DNA of 51,016 nucleotides from DRQF01 sp964559135 (GTDB lineage: Bacteria; Planctomycetota; GCA-002687715; DRQF01). Below, piece by piece: positions 16,484-25,773 of the stretch; position 1 is the stretch's first letter; each line of letters starts with the position of its first letter. The notes under the pieces were generated by a model. That model worked only from the letters and a program-made list of their open reading frames with translations. It did no database searches and was not told the origin of the DNA. The translations under genes and the position numbers were made by a program. The DNA is taken from NCBI GenBank assembly GCA_964559135.1, contig CAZLGG010000015.1, positions 1 to 51,016 of the forward strand. The letters run 5' to 3'.

Positions 16484-17520
16484 GACTCCTCGTGGAAAAG
16501 ATGCCCCTGGCCGTCGTCCGCGAAGCGGGGGGGGGCTTGACCCAACAGGGCATAGCCTCGATGGGTCAAGAGGCGTCCTCGCGCCGTCTTCAACAGGAAT
16601 CCTTCGCGGATGAGATGGGGCTCGAAGACATCTTCCAGCGTTCGGGGGTCCTCTCCCACGGTCACCGCCAAGGTCTTGAGGCCGACGGGGCGTCCCTGAG
16701 CCAAGGCCAGGGTTTCGAGAATCAATCGGTCGACGCGCAGAAGTCCGTCGTCGTCAATGCCGAGCATGCGGAGCCCCCTCTCGGCGAGGGGGCGATCGAT
16801 CCCCCCGGTGGTTTCGACCTGGGCCAAGTCGCGGACGCGGCGGAGAAAACGGTTGACGATGCGGGGCGTGCCTCGTGCGTGCCTCGCAAGTTCTCGCGCG
16901 CCGTCATCGGTCAGCGCGACCCGCAACAGTCGCGCGGAACGACGAAGGATGCGTTCCAGCTCCTCGTCGGGGTAGGGCTCCAGACGCTCCAGGACGCCGA
17001 AGCGATCCCGGAACGGCGCTGACAACAGACCGTCTCGCGTCGTGGCGCCGATGAGGGTGAAGGGTTCCAGATTCAGGCGCACCGTGCGTCCGCGCGGGCC
17101 CTGGTCGAGAACGATGTCGATGCAGAAGTCCTCCATGGCGGAATAGAGGAACTCCTCGACCGTGGGGGAGAGGCGGTGAATCTCGTCGATGAAGAGAACG
17201 TCGCCCCGGGAGAGGCTCGTCAGCATGCCCGCGAGATCCCCGGGACGCTCCAACGCCGGACCTGTCGTGGAGTGGAATTCCGCATTCATGGCTCGGGCAA
17301 CGATGTCGGCGAGGGTGGTCTTTCCGAGACCTGGAAGTCCCGTGAGCAGAATGTGGTCCATGGGCTCCGCCCGCTGCAAGGCGGCGCGAATGTAGACCTG
17401 GAGATTCTCCCGCACCCTCTCCTGACCCACGAATTCGTCGAAGGTTTTCGGACGCAATCCCGATTCGAAACGGGCCTCGTCGTCGTGGAGCTGCGATTGA
17501 AGGGTCTCTTCGCCGTTCAT
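16480..17520 (-). CDS. ruvB: Holliday junction branch-migration ATPase RuvB
   Basis: 346 residues. It begins with the LRPKTFDEFVGQERVRENLQV block. Walker A is GLPGLGKTT at about 61-69, with Leu replacing the first Pro of the usual GPPGLGKT. Walker B is IDEIHRLSP at 111-119, sensor 1 lies in GATTRDG, and the C-terminal winged helix carries the TxRGR-like TARGRLLTHRGYALLG. RuvB hexamers drive branch migration with RuvA; ruvA and ruvC are not in the window. ATG 17520 (MNGEETLQ) is preferred to upstream in-frame 17583 because it matches family length. It heads the minus-strand operon with the SpoIID-like gene and tgt. Confidence 0.93.
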   Translation of the reverse strand: MNGEETLQSQLHDDEARFESGLRPKTFDEFVGQERVRENLQVYIRAALQRAEPMDHILLTGLPGLGKTTLADIVARAMNAEFHSTTGPALERPGDLAGMLTSLSRGDVLFIDEIHRLSPTVEEFLYSAMEDFCIDIVLDQGPRGRTVRLNLEPFTLIGATTRDGLLSAPFRDRFGVLERLEPYPDEELERILRRSARLLRVALTDDGARELARHARGTPRIVNRFLRRVRDLAQVETTGGIDRPLAERGLRMLGIDDDGLLRVDRLILETLALAQGRPVGLKTLAVTVGEDPRTLEDVFEPHLIREGFLLKTARGRLLTHRGYALLGQAPPRFADDGQGHLFHEES

Positions 17521-17598
17521 GATGTTCCAGGATAAGGCGGGATGGGGACGCACGAGATCGGGACTTGTGCCGTTTCTCCGCACGGTTCAGGATGCGGC

Positions 17599-18351
17599 AT
17601 GCCCCGCGACATCCACTCCTCGGCTCGGACCGTGATGACTCTCCGCGGATATCTGGCCGGCACCCGGGATTCTCGGTTCAACATTCTCATGGTCGTGGGG
17701 CTCCTCTCCGTCTACGAGGCGGGAATGCTGCTCACGGGGAGTCCCTACCGGAACGCCGCCGACCTCTACCTGAGACGCGCCCTCTCGCTTCTCGGCCCTC
17801 AGGCCGTCCAAGGGTTTCATGTCTTCCTCTTGGCCCTCCTCGTCATCGCCGCCGGTTCACTGCTTCTTCGAAAGGTACCGGCCGCTCGCTACGTGCCGTT
17901 TTTCCTCATGGAGGCGGGAGCCTACGCGGTCCTGCTCTCGCCCGCCGTGTTCTTCATCGAGAGCCCGCTTCTCGAGGTGAGTGGCGCCGGAGATCTGCTG
18001 TTGGACCTGGGAGCCGGCGTCTATGAGGAACTGGTCTTTCGATTCCTCTTGATCCGCGCCCTCGTTTTCGTCCTTCGGGCGGACCCCTGGCATGTTTTCT
18101 TCAGCGAAAACGACGGCGCCCCCGCCGCCTTTTGGAAAATGACGGGTCCCCTCACGGTCGTCGTCCTGGCGTCTTCGACCGCTTTCGCCCTCTATCACCA
18201 CTGGGGTCCCCACGGCGAGGCGCTCACGACCGGGTTGTTTCTGTTCCGCTTCGTGGCGGGCCTCCTTCTGGCGCTCATCTATTTCTTTCGAGGTCTCGGC
18301 ATGGCGGTCTACACCCATGCCTTCTACGACGTGCTGGTTCATGTCACCTGA
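17599..18351 (+). CDS. CPBP-family intramembrane metalloprotease (Abi/Rce1 type)
   Basis: 250 residues with about six or seven hydrophobic helices. The family signature is complete: E143-E144-x3-R148 (YEELVFRFLL), a second motif with H200/H201 (FALYHHWG), and a third with H240 (YTHAFYDVLV). CPBP proteins cleave within the membrane; known roles range from prenyl-protein processing to bacteriocin immunity, so the substrate here is open. ATG 17599 has an AGGA about 7 nt upstream; ATG 17635 is an alternative. It is divergent from ruvB, with 78 bp between the start codons. Confidence 0.82.
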   Translation: MPRDIHSSARTVMTLRGYLAGTRDSRFNILMVVGLLSVYEAGMLLTGSPYRNAADLYLRRALSLLGPQAVQGFHVFLLALLVIAAGSLLLRKVPAARYVPFFLMEAGAYAVLLSPAVFFIESPLLEVSGAGDLLLDLGAGVYEELVFRFLLIRALVFVLRADPWHVFFSENDGAPAAFWKMTGPLTVVVLASSTAFALYHHWGPHGEALTTGLFLFRFVAGLLLALIYFFRGLGMAVYTHAFYDVLVHVT

Positions 18352-18843
18352 GCGCCTTTGCACGAGCAGATCCGCTCGAATTCGGCTTCCTTGGGGTGGG
18401 AGCCGCTCCTCAGCAGTCAGCCGCATATTCATAAGACTATGGAGATGTGGTGCTTAGAGTTTTAGTTCGTCGCCGGCCCCGGACTTGCTTACGGGAAGGC
18501 GGCGCTTCCCGTGTGGGGGCATCCTTTTCGGGGGGACGAGTCCGCGAAGACCCCCTCTCCACCCTCTTGCGGGGCGCCGACAGGGTAGAGAATCGGAGCC
18601 AAGATCATGGATGAACGTCAAAGGCGCACCGTCGGCGAAAGGCCCCACCCACAAGGGCCGAGGGCCTGCTCCCCGGGAAGAACGGGCCTTGACCCGGGTT
18701 CCGTGCCAAAGCGCACGGGGGTTGACCAAATCGAACTGTTTCGCAATCCTTCTCAGGCACGTCGCCGGGCCCAGGGTCCGTCGCGTCCTCATCAAGTGCA
18801 GACAAGGGAAGCCGGGCCCAAGTCCGGCGGGGAGTCCAAGACC
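18352..18843 (+). other. 492-bp non-coding leader upstream of the lipoprotein pair
   Basis: No convincing gene is seen. The open frame running into the lipoprotein from 18607 is Arg/Pro/Gly-rich and has no sensible start. The region holds a small CGAGC/GCTCG hairpin (18363-18378), an A/T-rich patch (about 18424-18440), a perfect 8-bp hairpin (18491-18512), a G5/C5 pair (18531-18535 with 18551-18555), and a possible promoter TTGACC-N17-AATCCT (18722-18750). A long structured 5' UTR is possible. No known riboswitch family was recognised. Confidence 0.5.
18491..18512 (+). repeat. Perfect 8-bp inverted repeat in the leader
   Basis: ACGGGAAG (18491-18498) and CTTCCCGT (18505-18512) with a 6-nt loop. 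No U-tract follows, so it is more likely an RNA structural element or protein site than an intrinsic terminator. Confidence 0.5.
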
Positions 18844-21561
18844 ATGAATGCTGTTCGGCGAGACGCGTTGCCCGTCTTCCTCATCATCGTTTCCGCGCTG
18901 CTCTTCGGGGCGTGTGGAGGGGGCAATCGCAACAACAACAACAGTGGAGGGCCGAGCGGCGCTCCGTCGACACTGTCTCTCAACGCCCAACCTGCGTTCG
19001 GGATCGTGAACGTGGCGACTGGGGTCGTCAGCACCCAGGCCTTCAATGTCACGCCGGCCACGCCGGGTGGGGCGAGCCAACTCGCTCCCAACAGCTTCGC
19101 CAACCCTCTTCCGGGAGAGGGCAACTTCCTTCAGTTCAACTTCAACACGACCGTGGATGCGTCCTCGATCATGACGGGAACGTTCGCGGGTGCGGACGGC
19201 ATCGAAGTCCGAGATGCCGCGGGAAACCTCGTGCCCTTCTTCCTGGATTCGACGGGCGCCATCGATCCGTCGAACGCCTTCCCGCAACCCAATGAGGCGC
19301 CGGCGACCTTGCGCCTTTATTTTCAGGCCGCGGGTCAACCCGCCGGGACTCTCGGAGCCCTGGCCGCCGACTCCCAGTACACGGTCAACCTGGTGACATC
19401 GCGCTTGAAGAGCTTCACGGGCGGTCCTTTCTGTCTCTTCCAGACCGGCGGGCTCTGCACGAATCCGGTCGAGGTGATCTATGGATTCGGCACCGGCGCC
19501 GACACCACGGCGATCACGGTCGCGGCCAATCCGTCCGTGCCGCTGGTCAACGCCATCATCCCCATCGATCAAGAGATTCGCGTTTTCTTCAGCGAGAACG
19601 TGGATTTCCGCAGCATCGTGGGAGTGAATCCAAACACGGGGATGGCCAACGTCACCCAACTCGACGCTTTCATGTCCGTACCGTTTCCCTTGCCGAACGT
19701 CCTCGGGGGGGGTGGGATGCCCATGACGTCGATGGGCGAGAACCTCTCGGTGGCGTACGCGCCGCCTCCCGGTGAAGCCTTGGGTCCCAACTACGCTTTC
19801 GTGGTCTACATGCCCGACCCCTTCCACAACCCGACGGAGATCCGAATCCGCTTCGTGGACGGCACGTTCGTGCAGCCCAGCGACGCGACGCCGCTGACGC
19901 AGAACTATGGGTTGGACAGCAACGTTTGGACCTCCGTGGGCTTGCAGGCCCCGGTGAACAACCAGGGGCTCACTCTCAACCTGCCCCCCAAGCTGCCTCT
20001 TCCCGGGTCGTCGACCGCAGGGACCGCTGCGTTGACGATCACGCTGTTCAGCACCAACAATCCCCTCGCCTCCGACACTTCCATCGTCGGGGACGGCATC
20101 CTCGGAATCACAGACCGCTCGCGCCAGGCTCTGCAAAACGACTTCACCCTCAACTACACGATGCAGATGGGGCCCCAGATCGCGAACAACCCCAGCCCGC
20201 CGGATCTGAACATCGTGACCAACGGGGCCGTTTTGGACGGGTTCTCCAACTCGTCCATCACCACCACATTCGCTCCCGGCGGCACCTTGACGGGGACGAT
20301 GTTTCCTCTGGCCCAGCCCCTCGACGACCCCATGACCCTGGGGACGATCCGGGATGTCGTCTTCGGACCGTTCATCAACGTCACGTCGCCCACGAACGTC
20401 ATCAGCAACCCGCCGGGTCGATTGAACCCCAACATGGCCGTCGCGACGGGCGTCGATCCGGGTGTGCCCTTTCCCCAGGGTGGAACCCCTGAATTCGGGC
20501 GGGACTTCTTCGGCCTGTTCATGAACTTGCCTCCCGTGCCTCCTCTGGGGGTGCGCCTCTATGTGACGGACGACAGCGACACGGTGAAGATTTTCGATTC
20601 CAATACGTTTTTGCCGTTGGGCGTCCTGACGGGCGTGCCGTCGGCCTACGGTCTGGGCCGGGACCGAAATCAGAGCTTCCTGTACGTCTCCAACTTCGAT
20701 CAGAACTCCATTCAGAGGATCGGTATCAACCCGGCGTCGGCGTCCATTTTCCACCAAGTCACCAACACCATTACCGTCGGCGCCAACCCGACGGTGGTGA
20801 CGGTGCACCCGGACAACGAGGTGGTCTGCGTTCTGAACACCGGCGAGGACAGCTTCTCCGTGGTCGGCGTGGCGACGGCGCAGGAGAGGGAGAAATTCCC
20901 CGTGGGGATGGGGGCGAACGAGATCATGGTCACCTCACGTCACTTCGGTTGTCCCGGATGTCCTCCGGGCACCGTCGCGTGGTCCGCCTTCATCCCGAAC
21001 CTGTTGGACAACACGGTGACCATCTTCGAATCCGATTCCCCCAGCATCAACGTCCAAAACGGCAACAATGGCCGTGTTCTGGACTTCCTCGGCGGGTTCT
21101 CGGGCCCGAAGGGCGGCATCTGGAATCAGGTGGCCTACCCGAATCCGGGTTTCTACATCGCCAACTCCACGGGCGGGAACGCGGTCCTCACCTACATGCT
21201 GACCTTCCAGTTGCAGCCGCCTCCCGGCTTCCCGGGCGTCCCGGCCTTCAGGAACTACACGAACGCGCAGACCTACACGTCCACGGGGCTGACCGACTCC
21301 CCCCACGACGTGATCATCGACGGCCTCCACCGTCTGACGATTCCCACGAACGCGCCGGCCCCCTTCGGCTTCCAGGGTTCCACCAACCCCATGTGCGGGA
21401 TCCTGAACGGCTGCCTGCAGCCCATCAGCATTCCTCAGGCGGTGCTCTTCATGATTCACCCGGGCGACGGTCAGGTCGCGGCTCTGGACATCAACAACGG
21501 GACGTTTTTCGGGAGCATCACGGTTCCCGGCGACCGGATCTACAACTACTTCGATCAATGA
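18844..21561 (+). CDS. Large surface lipoprotein with Ig-like and beta-propeller (YVTN-like) regions, copy 1
   Basis: 905 residues. A lipoprotein signal (VSALLFGAC) puts the acylated Cys near residue 24, followed by a Gly/Asn-rich linker (GGGNRNNNN). About residues 85-150 and 225-330 resemble Big_5-type Ig-like repeats (an I-P-I-D-Q-E-I-R-V-F-F-S-E-N-V segment is typical). From about 560 on, propeller-like repeats appear (LYVTDDSDTVKIFDSNTF, LYVSNFDQNSIQRIG, a VHPDNEVVCVLN segment). It ends YNYFDQ. It is probably exposed on the outer surface and may bind ligands or other cells; no catalytic motif is seen. The whole length is paralogous to the next gene, 71 bp downstream. Confidence 0.8.
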   Translation: MNAVRRDALPVFLIIVSALLFGACGGGNRNNNNSGGPSGAPSTLSLNAQPAFGIVNVATGVVSTQAFNVTPATPGGASQLAPNSFANPLPGEGNFLQFNFNTTVDASSIMTGTFAGADGIEVRDAAGNLVPFFLDSTGAIDPSNAFPQPNEAPATLRLYFQAAGQPAGTLGALAADSQYTVNLVTSRLKSFTGGPFCLFQTGGLCTNPVEVIYGFGTGADTTAITVAANPSVPLVNAIIPIDQEIRVFFSENVDFRSIVGVNPNTGMANVTQLDAFMSVPFPLPNVLGGGGMPMTSMGENLSVAYAPPPGEALGPNYAFVVYMPDPFHNPTEIRIRFVDGTFVQPSDATPLTQNYGLDSNVWTSVGLQAPVNNQGLTLNLPPKLPLPGSSTAGTAALTITLFSTNNPLASDTSIVGDGILGITDRSRQALQNDFTLNYTMQMGPQIANNPSPPDLNIVTNGAVLDGFSNSSITTTFAPGGTLTGTMFPLAQPLDDPMTLGTIRDVVFGPFINVTSPTNVISNPPGRLNPNMAVATGVDPGVPFPQGGTPEFGRDFFGLFMNLPPVPPLGVRLYVTDDSDTVKIFDSNTFLPLGVLTGVPSAYGLGRDRNQSFLYVSNFDQNSIQRIGINPASASIFHQVTNTITVGANPTVVTVHPDNEVVCVLNTGEDSFSVVGVATAQEREKFPVGMGANEIMVTSRHFGCPGCPPGTVAWSAFIPNLLDNTVTIFESDSPSINVQNGNNGRVLDFLGGFSGPKGGIWNQVAYPNPGFYIANSTGGNAVLTYMLTFQLQPPPGFPGVPAFRNYTNAQTYTSTGLTDSPHDVIIDGLHRLTIPTNAPAPFGFQGSTNPMCGILNGCLQPISIPQAVLFMIHPGDGQVAALDINNGTFFGSITVPGDRIYNYFDQ

Positions 21562-21632
21562 GACGACGCGTCGGCGAGGGCCGGCGCGCACAGGCTTGGG
21601 GCCTCCCCAGGCGATGAGGAGACGGAAGCAAG

Positions 21633-24245
21633 ATGCACAATCGAACGCTTGGCGTGATGGCGGGCCTCGTGGCCGTTTCCGCCCTGATGCTTGGGGCCTG
21701 CGGCGGCGGAAACCGGAACAACAACAACAGCGGTGGCGGTCCCAGTGGCGCCCCCGCGACGCTGAGCCTGAATGCTCAGCCATCTTTCGGCGTGCTGAAT
21801 CAGGGCACGGGAGTGGCGACGACCACCCCATTTTTGGTCACGACGGCGACGCCCGGCCCGGCCGGGCCCATTGCGCCCAACCTCTTCGCGAATGCGACGG
21901 CGGGAGACGTTCATTTCTTGGAGATTCCGTTCAACACGAACGTGCTCGCCTCCAGCATCCTGAGTGGGGGAGCGGCCGGCTTGGACGGCATCGAAGTGCG
22001 GGACGTGAACGGTGCACTCGTGCCTTTCTTCCTGGACGAAACCGGCGCCCTCGATCCGACGAACGCGTTTCCCATGCCGGGCATGACGCCGCCGACCGTC
22101 CGCCTCTATTTCCAGGCGGCCGGACAGGCGATGGGCACGCCGACGGCGCTTCCCAACGACGCATCCTTCACGGTCAACCTCATCACCTCGCGTCTGAAGA
22201 CCGCGACCGGCGGCCCGTTCTGCTTGCTCATGACCAACGGGATGTGCTCGAATCCGGTGGAGGTCGTCTACGGCTTCGGCACGGGGATGGACATGATGGC
22301 CCTCGCGCCGGCGGCCAACCCGTCCAACCCTCTCGTGAACGCCATCATTCCTATCGATCAGGAGATCCGCATCTTCTTCAACGACAATGTGGATTTCCAA
22401 AGTCTCGTCGGCATCAATCCGACCACCGGGATGGCCAATGTCACCCAGTTGGACCCGTTCATATCGACCCCCTATCCGGTCAACAACGTGACGACGGGCA
22501 TGATGCCCATGACGTTCGCGGGTGAAAACATTTCGGTCATGTACACCCCGCCCGCTCCCAATGTCCTGCCTCCTCAGTATGGCTTCGTACTCTATATGCC
22601 GGACCCCTTCCATAATCCCACGGAGATCCGGGTTCGGTTCGTGGACATGACCATGCTCCAGCCGAGCGACATCGCGCCCCTGACTCAGAACTACGGAATC
22701 GACGGAGCCATTTGGGCTGCCGCGGGGCAGGTGGCGCCGGTGAACAACCAGGGGCTCACGTTGAATTTGCCGCCCAAGCTCCCTTTGCCGGGTTCGGACC
22801 CCACGGGGGTGGCGGCCCTCGCCCTCACCCTTTTCAGCGCGAACAATCCCCTGGCGTCGGATACGTCGCCGAATGGCGACGGAGTCTTGGGGATCACCGA
22901 TCGCTCCCGCAATCCTCTGATGATGGATTTCACCCTGAACTACACCATGCAGATGGGGACCCCCATCGCCAACAACCCGAGTCCTCCCGACCTCATCCTC
23001 ATCAAGAACACCAACACCCTGGACGGTGTCGGGGCGGCGGCGGTCACGGCCAACTCCCTTCCGGGCGGGCCTCTCTTGGGACTCCTCTTCCCCTTGGCGC
23101 AGCCTTTGAACGACCCCACGGTCCTGGGGACGATCCGAGACGTGGAGTGGGGGGCGTTCCTCAACACCATGAGTCCCACCAACATCATCCAGAACCCGCC
23201 GCGCCGCCTGAACAACGCGTCGGCCATCGCTTCGGGCATCGACCCCGGTGTGCCCTTCCCTCCGGGTGGGACGCCGGAGAACAATTTGCTCAACATCACC
23301 ATGAACCCTTTCCCGCCCCCCCTGCCTCCTCTGGGCGTTCGCCTTTACGTGACGGATGACACCGGCGCCGTCCGGACCTTCGATTCCAACACCTTCCAAC
23401 CTCTGGGGTCCCTGGTGGGCATCGGGAACGCCTACGGCATGAGTCGGGACGCGAACAACCTGTTCGTCTCGGACTTCGCGGCGGGGAACATCCTGCGAAT
23501 CGGCCTCAATCCCGCGGCCGCCGGCACCTTCCACCAGATCTTGGCGACCATCGCCGTGGGGACAGCGCCCACGGCGGTGTCCGTCAATGGAGACCAGGAG
23601 GACGTGCTCTGCATCAACAGCGGAGAGGACTCGATGTCCGTGGTGGAAATCAGCAGCGGCCTCGAGCAGGAACGCTTTCCCGTAGGTTTGGGCGCCGAGC
23701 ACCTCATCGCGACGGGACGCATGTTGGGGAATCCCCAGGGGATGACCCTCGCTTATCAGGCCTTCGTGACGAACACCTTGGACAACACCATCACCGTCTA
23801 TGAGTCCGATTCCACCAACATCATGGTGCAGAACGGACCCAACGGACGTGTCGTGGCCAACCAGGGCGGTTTCAGTGGTCCCCTGGGGAATATCTGGAAT
23901 TTCAACAACGTGTTGCAGGGCACCTACGTGGCCAATTCCACGGGCAACACCATTGATCACTTCCAGATGACGATGTTCAATTTGCAGCCGCCTCCCGGTT
24001 TCCCGGGGGCTCCGGCGACGCGGACCTTCCAGGTGACCCAGGTCTTTTCCACCAACCAGATCACCTCGAGCCCGTCGGACGTGGTGTTCGATGGCTTGGG
24101 AGCCATCGGAGGGGCGCCTCCGAGCGTGGTGATCGGCATCTATCCGGGAACCGGCCAGGTGGCGACCTACGACTCCATCACCGGCGTCCTCGTGGGTGTC
24201 GTTCAGGTGGCTGGAACCGAACTCTACGGGTATTTCGACCAGTAG
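21633..24245 (+). CDS. Large surface lipoprotein, copy 2 (tandem paralogue)
   Basis: 870 residues, colinear with copy 1. The lipobox is SALMLGAC followed by GGGNRNNNNSGGGPSGAP. The same Ig-like blocks are present (IIPIDQEIRIFFNDNVDFQSLVG), as are the same NNQGLTLNLPPKLPLPG and LGVRLYVTDD blocks and the same ending (YGYFDQ). Differences are mostly conservative, with short deletions in the propeller part; it is more Met-rich than copy 1. It is the product of a gene duplication and is likely cotranscribed with copy 1. Function unknown. Confidence 0.8.
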   Translation: MHNRTLGVMAGLVAVSALMLGACGGGNRNNNNSGGGPSGAPATLSLNAQPSFGVLNQGTGVATTTPFLVTTATPGPAGPIAPNLFANATAGDVHFLEIPFNTNVLASSILSGGAAGLDGIEVRDVNGALVPFFLDETGALDPTNAFPMPGMTPPTVRLYFQAAGQAMGTPTALPNDASFTVNLITSRLKTATGGPFCLLMTNGMCSNPVEVVYGFGTGMDMMALAPAANPSNPLVNAIIPIDQEIRIFFNDNVDFQSLVGINPTTGMANVTQLDPFISTPYPVNNVTTGMMPMTFAGENISVMYTPPAPNVLPPQYGFVLYMPDPFHNPTEIRVRFVDMTMLQPSDIAPLTQNYGIDGAIWAAAGQVAPVNNQGLTLNLPPKLPLPGSDPTGVAALALTLFSANNPLASDTSPNGDGVLGITDRSRNPLMMDFTLNYTMQMGTPIANNPSPPDLILIKNTNTLDGVGAAAVTANSLPGGPLLGLLFPLAQPLNDPTVLGTIRDVEWGAFLNTMSPTNIIQNPPRRLNNASAIASGIDPGVPFPPGGTPENNLLNITMNPFPPPLPPLGVRLYVTDDTGAVRTFDSNTFQPLGSLVGIGNAYGMSRDANNLFVSDFAAGNILRIGLNPAAAGTFHQILATIAVGTAPTAVSVNGDQEDVLCINSGEDSMSVVEISSGLEQERFPVGLGAEHLIATGRMLGNPQGMTLAYQAFVTNTLDNTITVYESDSTNIMVQNGPNGRVVANQGGFSGPLGNIWNFNNVLQGTYVANSTGNTIDHFQMTMFNLQPPPGFPGAPATRTFQVTQVFSTNQITSSPSDVVFDGLGAIGGAPPSVVIGIYPGTGQVATYDSITGVLVGVVQVAGTELYGYFDQ

Positions 24246-24269
24246 GTCACGGGGACCGCGAGGAGGCCG

Positions 24270-24278
24270 TGCTATACT
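24270..24278 (+). promoter_or_regulatory. Extended -10 promoter directly before ubiX
   Basis: TGC-TATACT is an extended -10 box with five of six consensus bases. Its predicted start (about 24284-24287) coincides with the ATG at 24287. The AGGAGG at 24261-24266 is too far from the ATG (20 nt) and would not be in such a transcript, so a leaderless mRNA is plausible. Confidence 0.45.
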
Positions 24279-24286
24279 GCCGCCCC

Positions 24287-24892
24287 ATGGCCTCCTCGCG
24301 TCTCGTCATCGCTCTCACCGGCGCCTCCGGCGCCGCCTACGCTTTGAATCTGCTCCAACACCTGGGGCGGATGGCCCATCCCGTGGATCTGTTGGTCTCT
24401 CCGTCGGCCGTGCGCGTCCTCGAATGCGAGGTCGACGCCGAACGGGATTGGATCGTGGGCGGTGCCCCGTCGCCAAGGGCCTTCGGTCTCGAGAACCACG
24501 ACGTGCGGGTGTTTCGCCGCGACGACGTGGCGGCTCCGATGGCGAGCGGAACGGCCCTCGAGGGAGGCATGGTGATCTGCCCCTGCTCCATGGGGACTCT
24601 GGGACGCGTCGCGAGCGGGATCTCCTCCAACCTCATCGAGAGAGCCGCTGACGTCTGCCTGAAGGAGAGGCGACCGTTGGTGTTGGTCCCGCGGGAGACG
24701 CCGCTTTCGCTCATTCACCTGGAGAACATGGCCCGCTTGGTCCGGGCGGGCGCCACGGTCCTTCCGGCCTCGCCGGGTTTCTACCATCGGCCCACGTGTG
24801 TGAAGGATCTTCTCGACCACCTCGCGGTGAAGATCCTGGATGCGCTGCGCATTCCTCATGACATCCTCCGACCCTGGGGTGCGGACCCATGA
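24287..24892 (+). CDS. ubiX: UbiX-like flavin prenyltransferase (MqnM/UbiX family)
   Basis: 201 residues. The N-terminal LVIALTGASGAAYALNLLQ is the FMN-binding segment of UbiX/Pad1. CPCSMGTLGRVASGISSNLIERAADVCLKERRPLVLVPRETPLS is the family's central signature, and a GFYHRPTCVKDLLDHL segment follows. UbiX prenylates FMN to make the cofactor of UbiD-type decarboxylases. The next gene is an MqnP-like prenyltransferase, so its role is probably in the futalosine menaquinone pathway (MqnM) rather than ubiquinone. Its stop overlaps the next start (ATGA 24889-24892). The start could also be GTG 24269, which is very close to the AGGAGG. Confidence 0.9.
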   Translation: MASSRLVIALTGASGAAYALNLLQHLGRMAHPVDLLVSPSAVRVLECEVDAERDWIVGGAPSPRAFGLENHDVRVFRRDDVAAPMASGTALEGGMVICPCSMGTLGRVASGISSNLIERAADVCLKERRPLVLVPRETPLSLIHLENMARLVRAGATVLPASPGFYHRPTCVKDLLDHLAVKILDALRIPHDILRPWGADP

Positions 24893-25773
24893 CGTCACTC
24901 GTCGCGAAGCCCGTGGTTTTCCTTCGGCTCATACGATTCGAGCACACCCTGTTCGCGTTGCCGTGGGCGCTGACAGGCGCCCTCGTGGCAGCCCGCGGCC
25001 TGCCCGGGGCTTCCGTCACATTCTGGGTGCTCGTCGCCATGGTGGGAGCCCGCACCGCTGCCATGAGTTTCAATCGACTCGTCGACCGGCGGTTCGACGC
25101 CGCCAACCCCCGAACGGCCTCTCGCCCTTCGGTCACCGGCGAGTTGGGTGCGGGGTTCATGGCGACTGCTGTCTTTGTCTCGGTGGTCTTGTTCTTCTGG
25201 GCGGCGTGGAATCTCAATCCCTTGGCTTTCGTCTTGGCAGGGCCGACTCTCGCCGTCCTCCTGGGCTACTCCCTCGTCAAGCGTTTTTGGGCGGGGAGCC
25301 ACTTCGTGTTGGGCGTTGCTCTCGGCCTTTCGCCTCTTGGGGCTTGGGTGGCCGTGAAGGGAACGCTCGAGGATTCCTGGCCCGCCTTGGCCTTGGGGCT
25401 GGCGGTCGTCGCGTGGACGACGGGATTCGATATCCTCTATGCGTGTCAGGATATGGCCGCGGACCGAGGTCTGGGACTCCATTCGGTGCCGGCGAGATTC
25501 GGCATTCCGGGAGCGCTGCAATGGGCTCGGGCCTCTCACCTCCTCGTGGTCCCGTCGCTTCTCCTCGCCGGTTGGACCGCAAACATGGGATACGTTTTTT
25601 TCGGGGCCGTGGGACTCGTCGCGGCTCTTTTGATCTGGGAGCACAGGCTCGTGCGCCCGGATGATCTTTCCCAGGTGAACCGCGCCTTTTTTCAGGTCAA
25701 CGTCGTCATCGCATGCGTCGTCCTCATCGGCGCTTCGTTGGATCTATGGCTGACCTCGGGAGGTATGCCGTGA
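24889..25773 (+). CDS. mqnP: UbiA-family prenyltransferase, MqnP-like (menaquinone futalosine pathway)
   Basis: 294 residues with about eight or nine membrane helices. The two aspartate-rich motifs are clear: N62-x3-D66-x3-D70 followed by NPRTASRP, and D181-x6-D188-x3-D192 followed by GLHSVPARFG. The N-P-R-T-x-x-R-P and G-L-H-S-I/V-P forms are typical of MqnP, which attaches the polyprenyl chain in the futalosine route, rather than of E. coli UbiA. It acts in the cytoplasmic membrane with Mg2+. It is coupled to ubiX upstream (ATGA) and to holA downstream (GTGA 25770-25773). UbiA for 4-hydroxybenzoate is the alternative. Confidence 0.85.
   Translation: MTSLVAKPVVFLRLIRFEHTLFALPWALTGALVAARGLPGASVTFWVLVAMVGARTAAMSFNRLVDRRFDAANPRTASRPSVTGELGAGFMATAVFVSVVLFFWAAWNLNPLAFVLAGPTLAVLLGYSLVKRFWAGSHFVLGVALGLSPLGAWVAVKGTLEDSWPALALGLAVVAWTTGFDILYACQDMAADRGLGLHSVPARFGIPGALQWARASHLLVVPSLLLAGWTANMGYVFFGAVGLVAALLIWEHRLVRPDDLSQVNRAFFQVNVVIACVVLIGASLDLWLTSGGMP

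Noticed and set aside
18521..18560. Resemblance to a hammerhead ribozyme (ACGAGTCC within a G5/C5 stem).
   Set aside because: The invariant CTGANGA and GAAA core is absent.
18352..18843. Cyclic-di-GMP, cobalamin or other known riboswitch in the leader.
   Set aside because: No conserved core of these families could be found.
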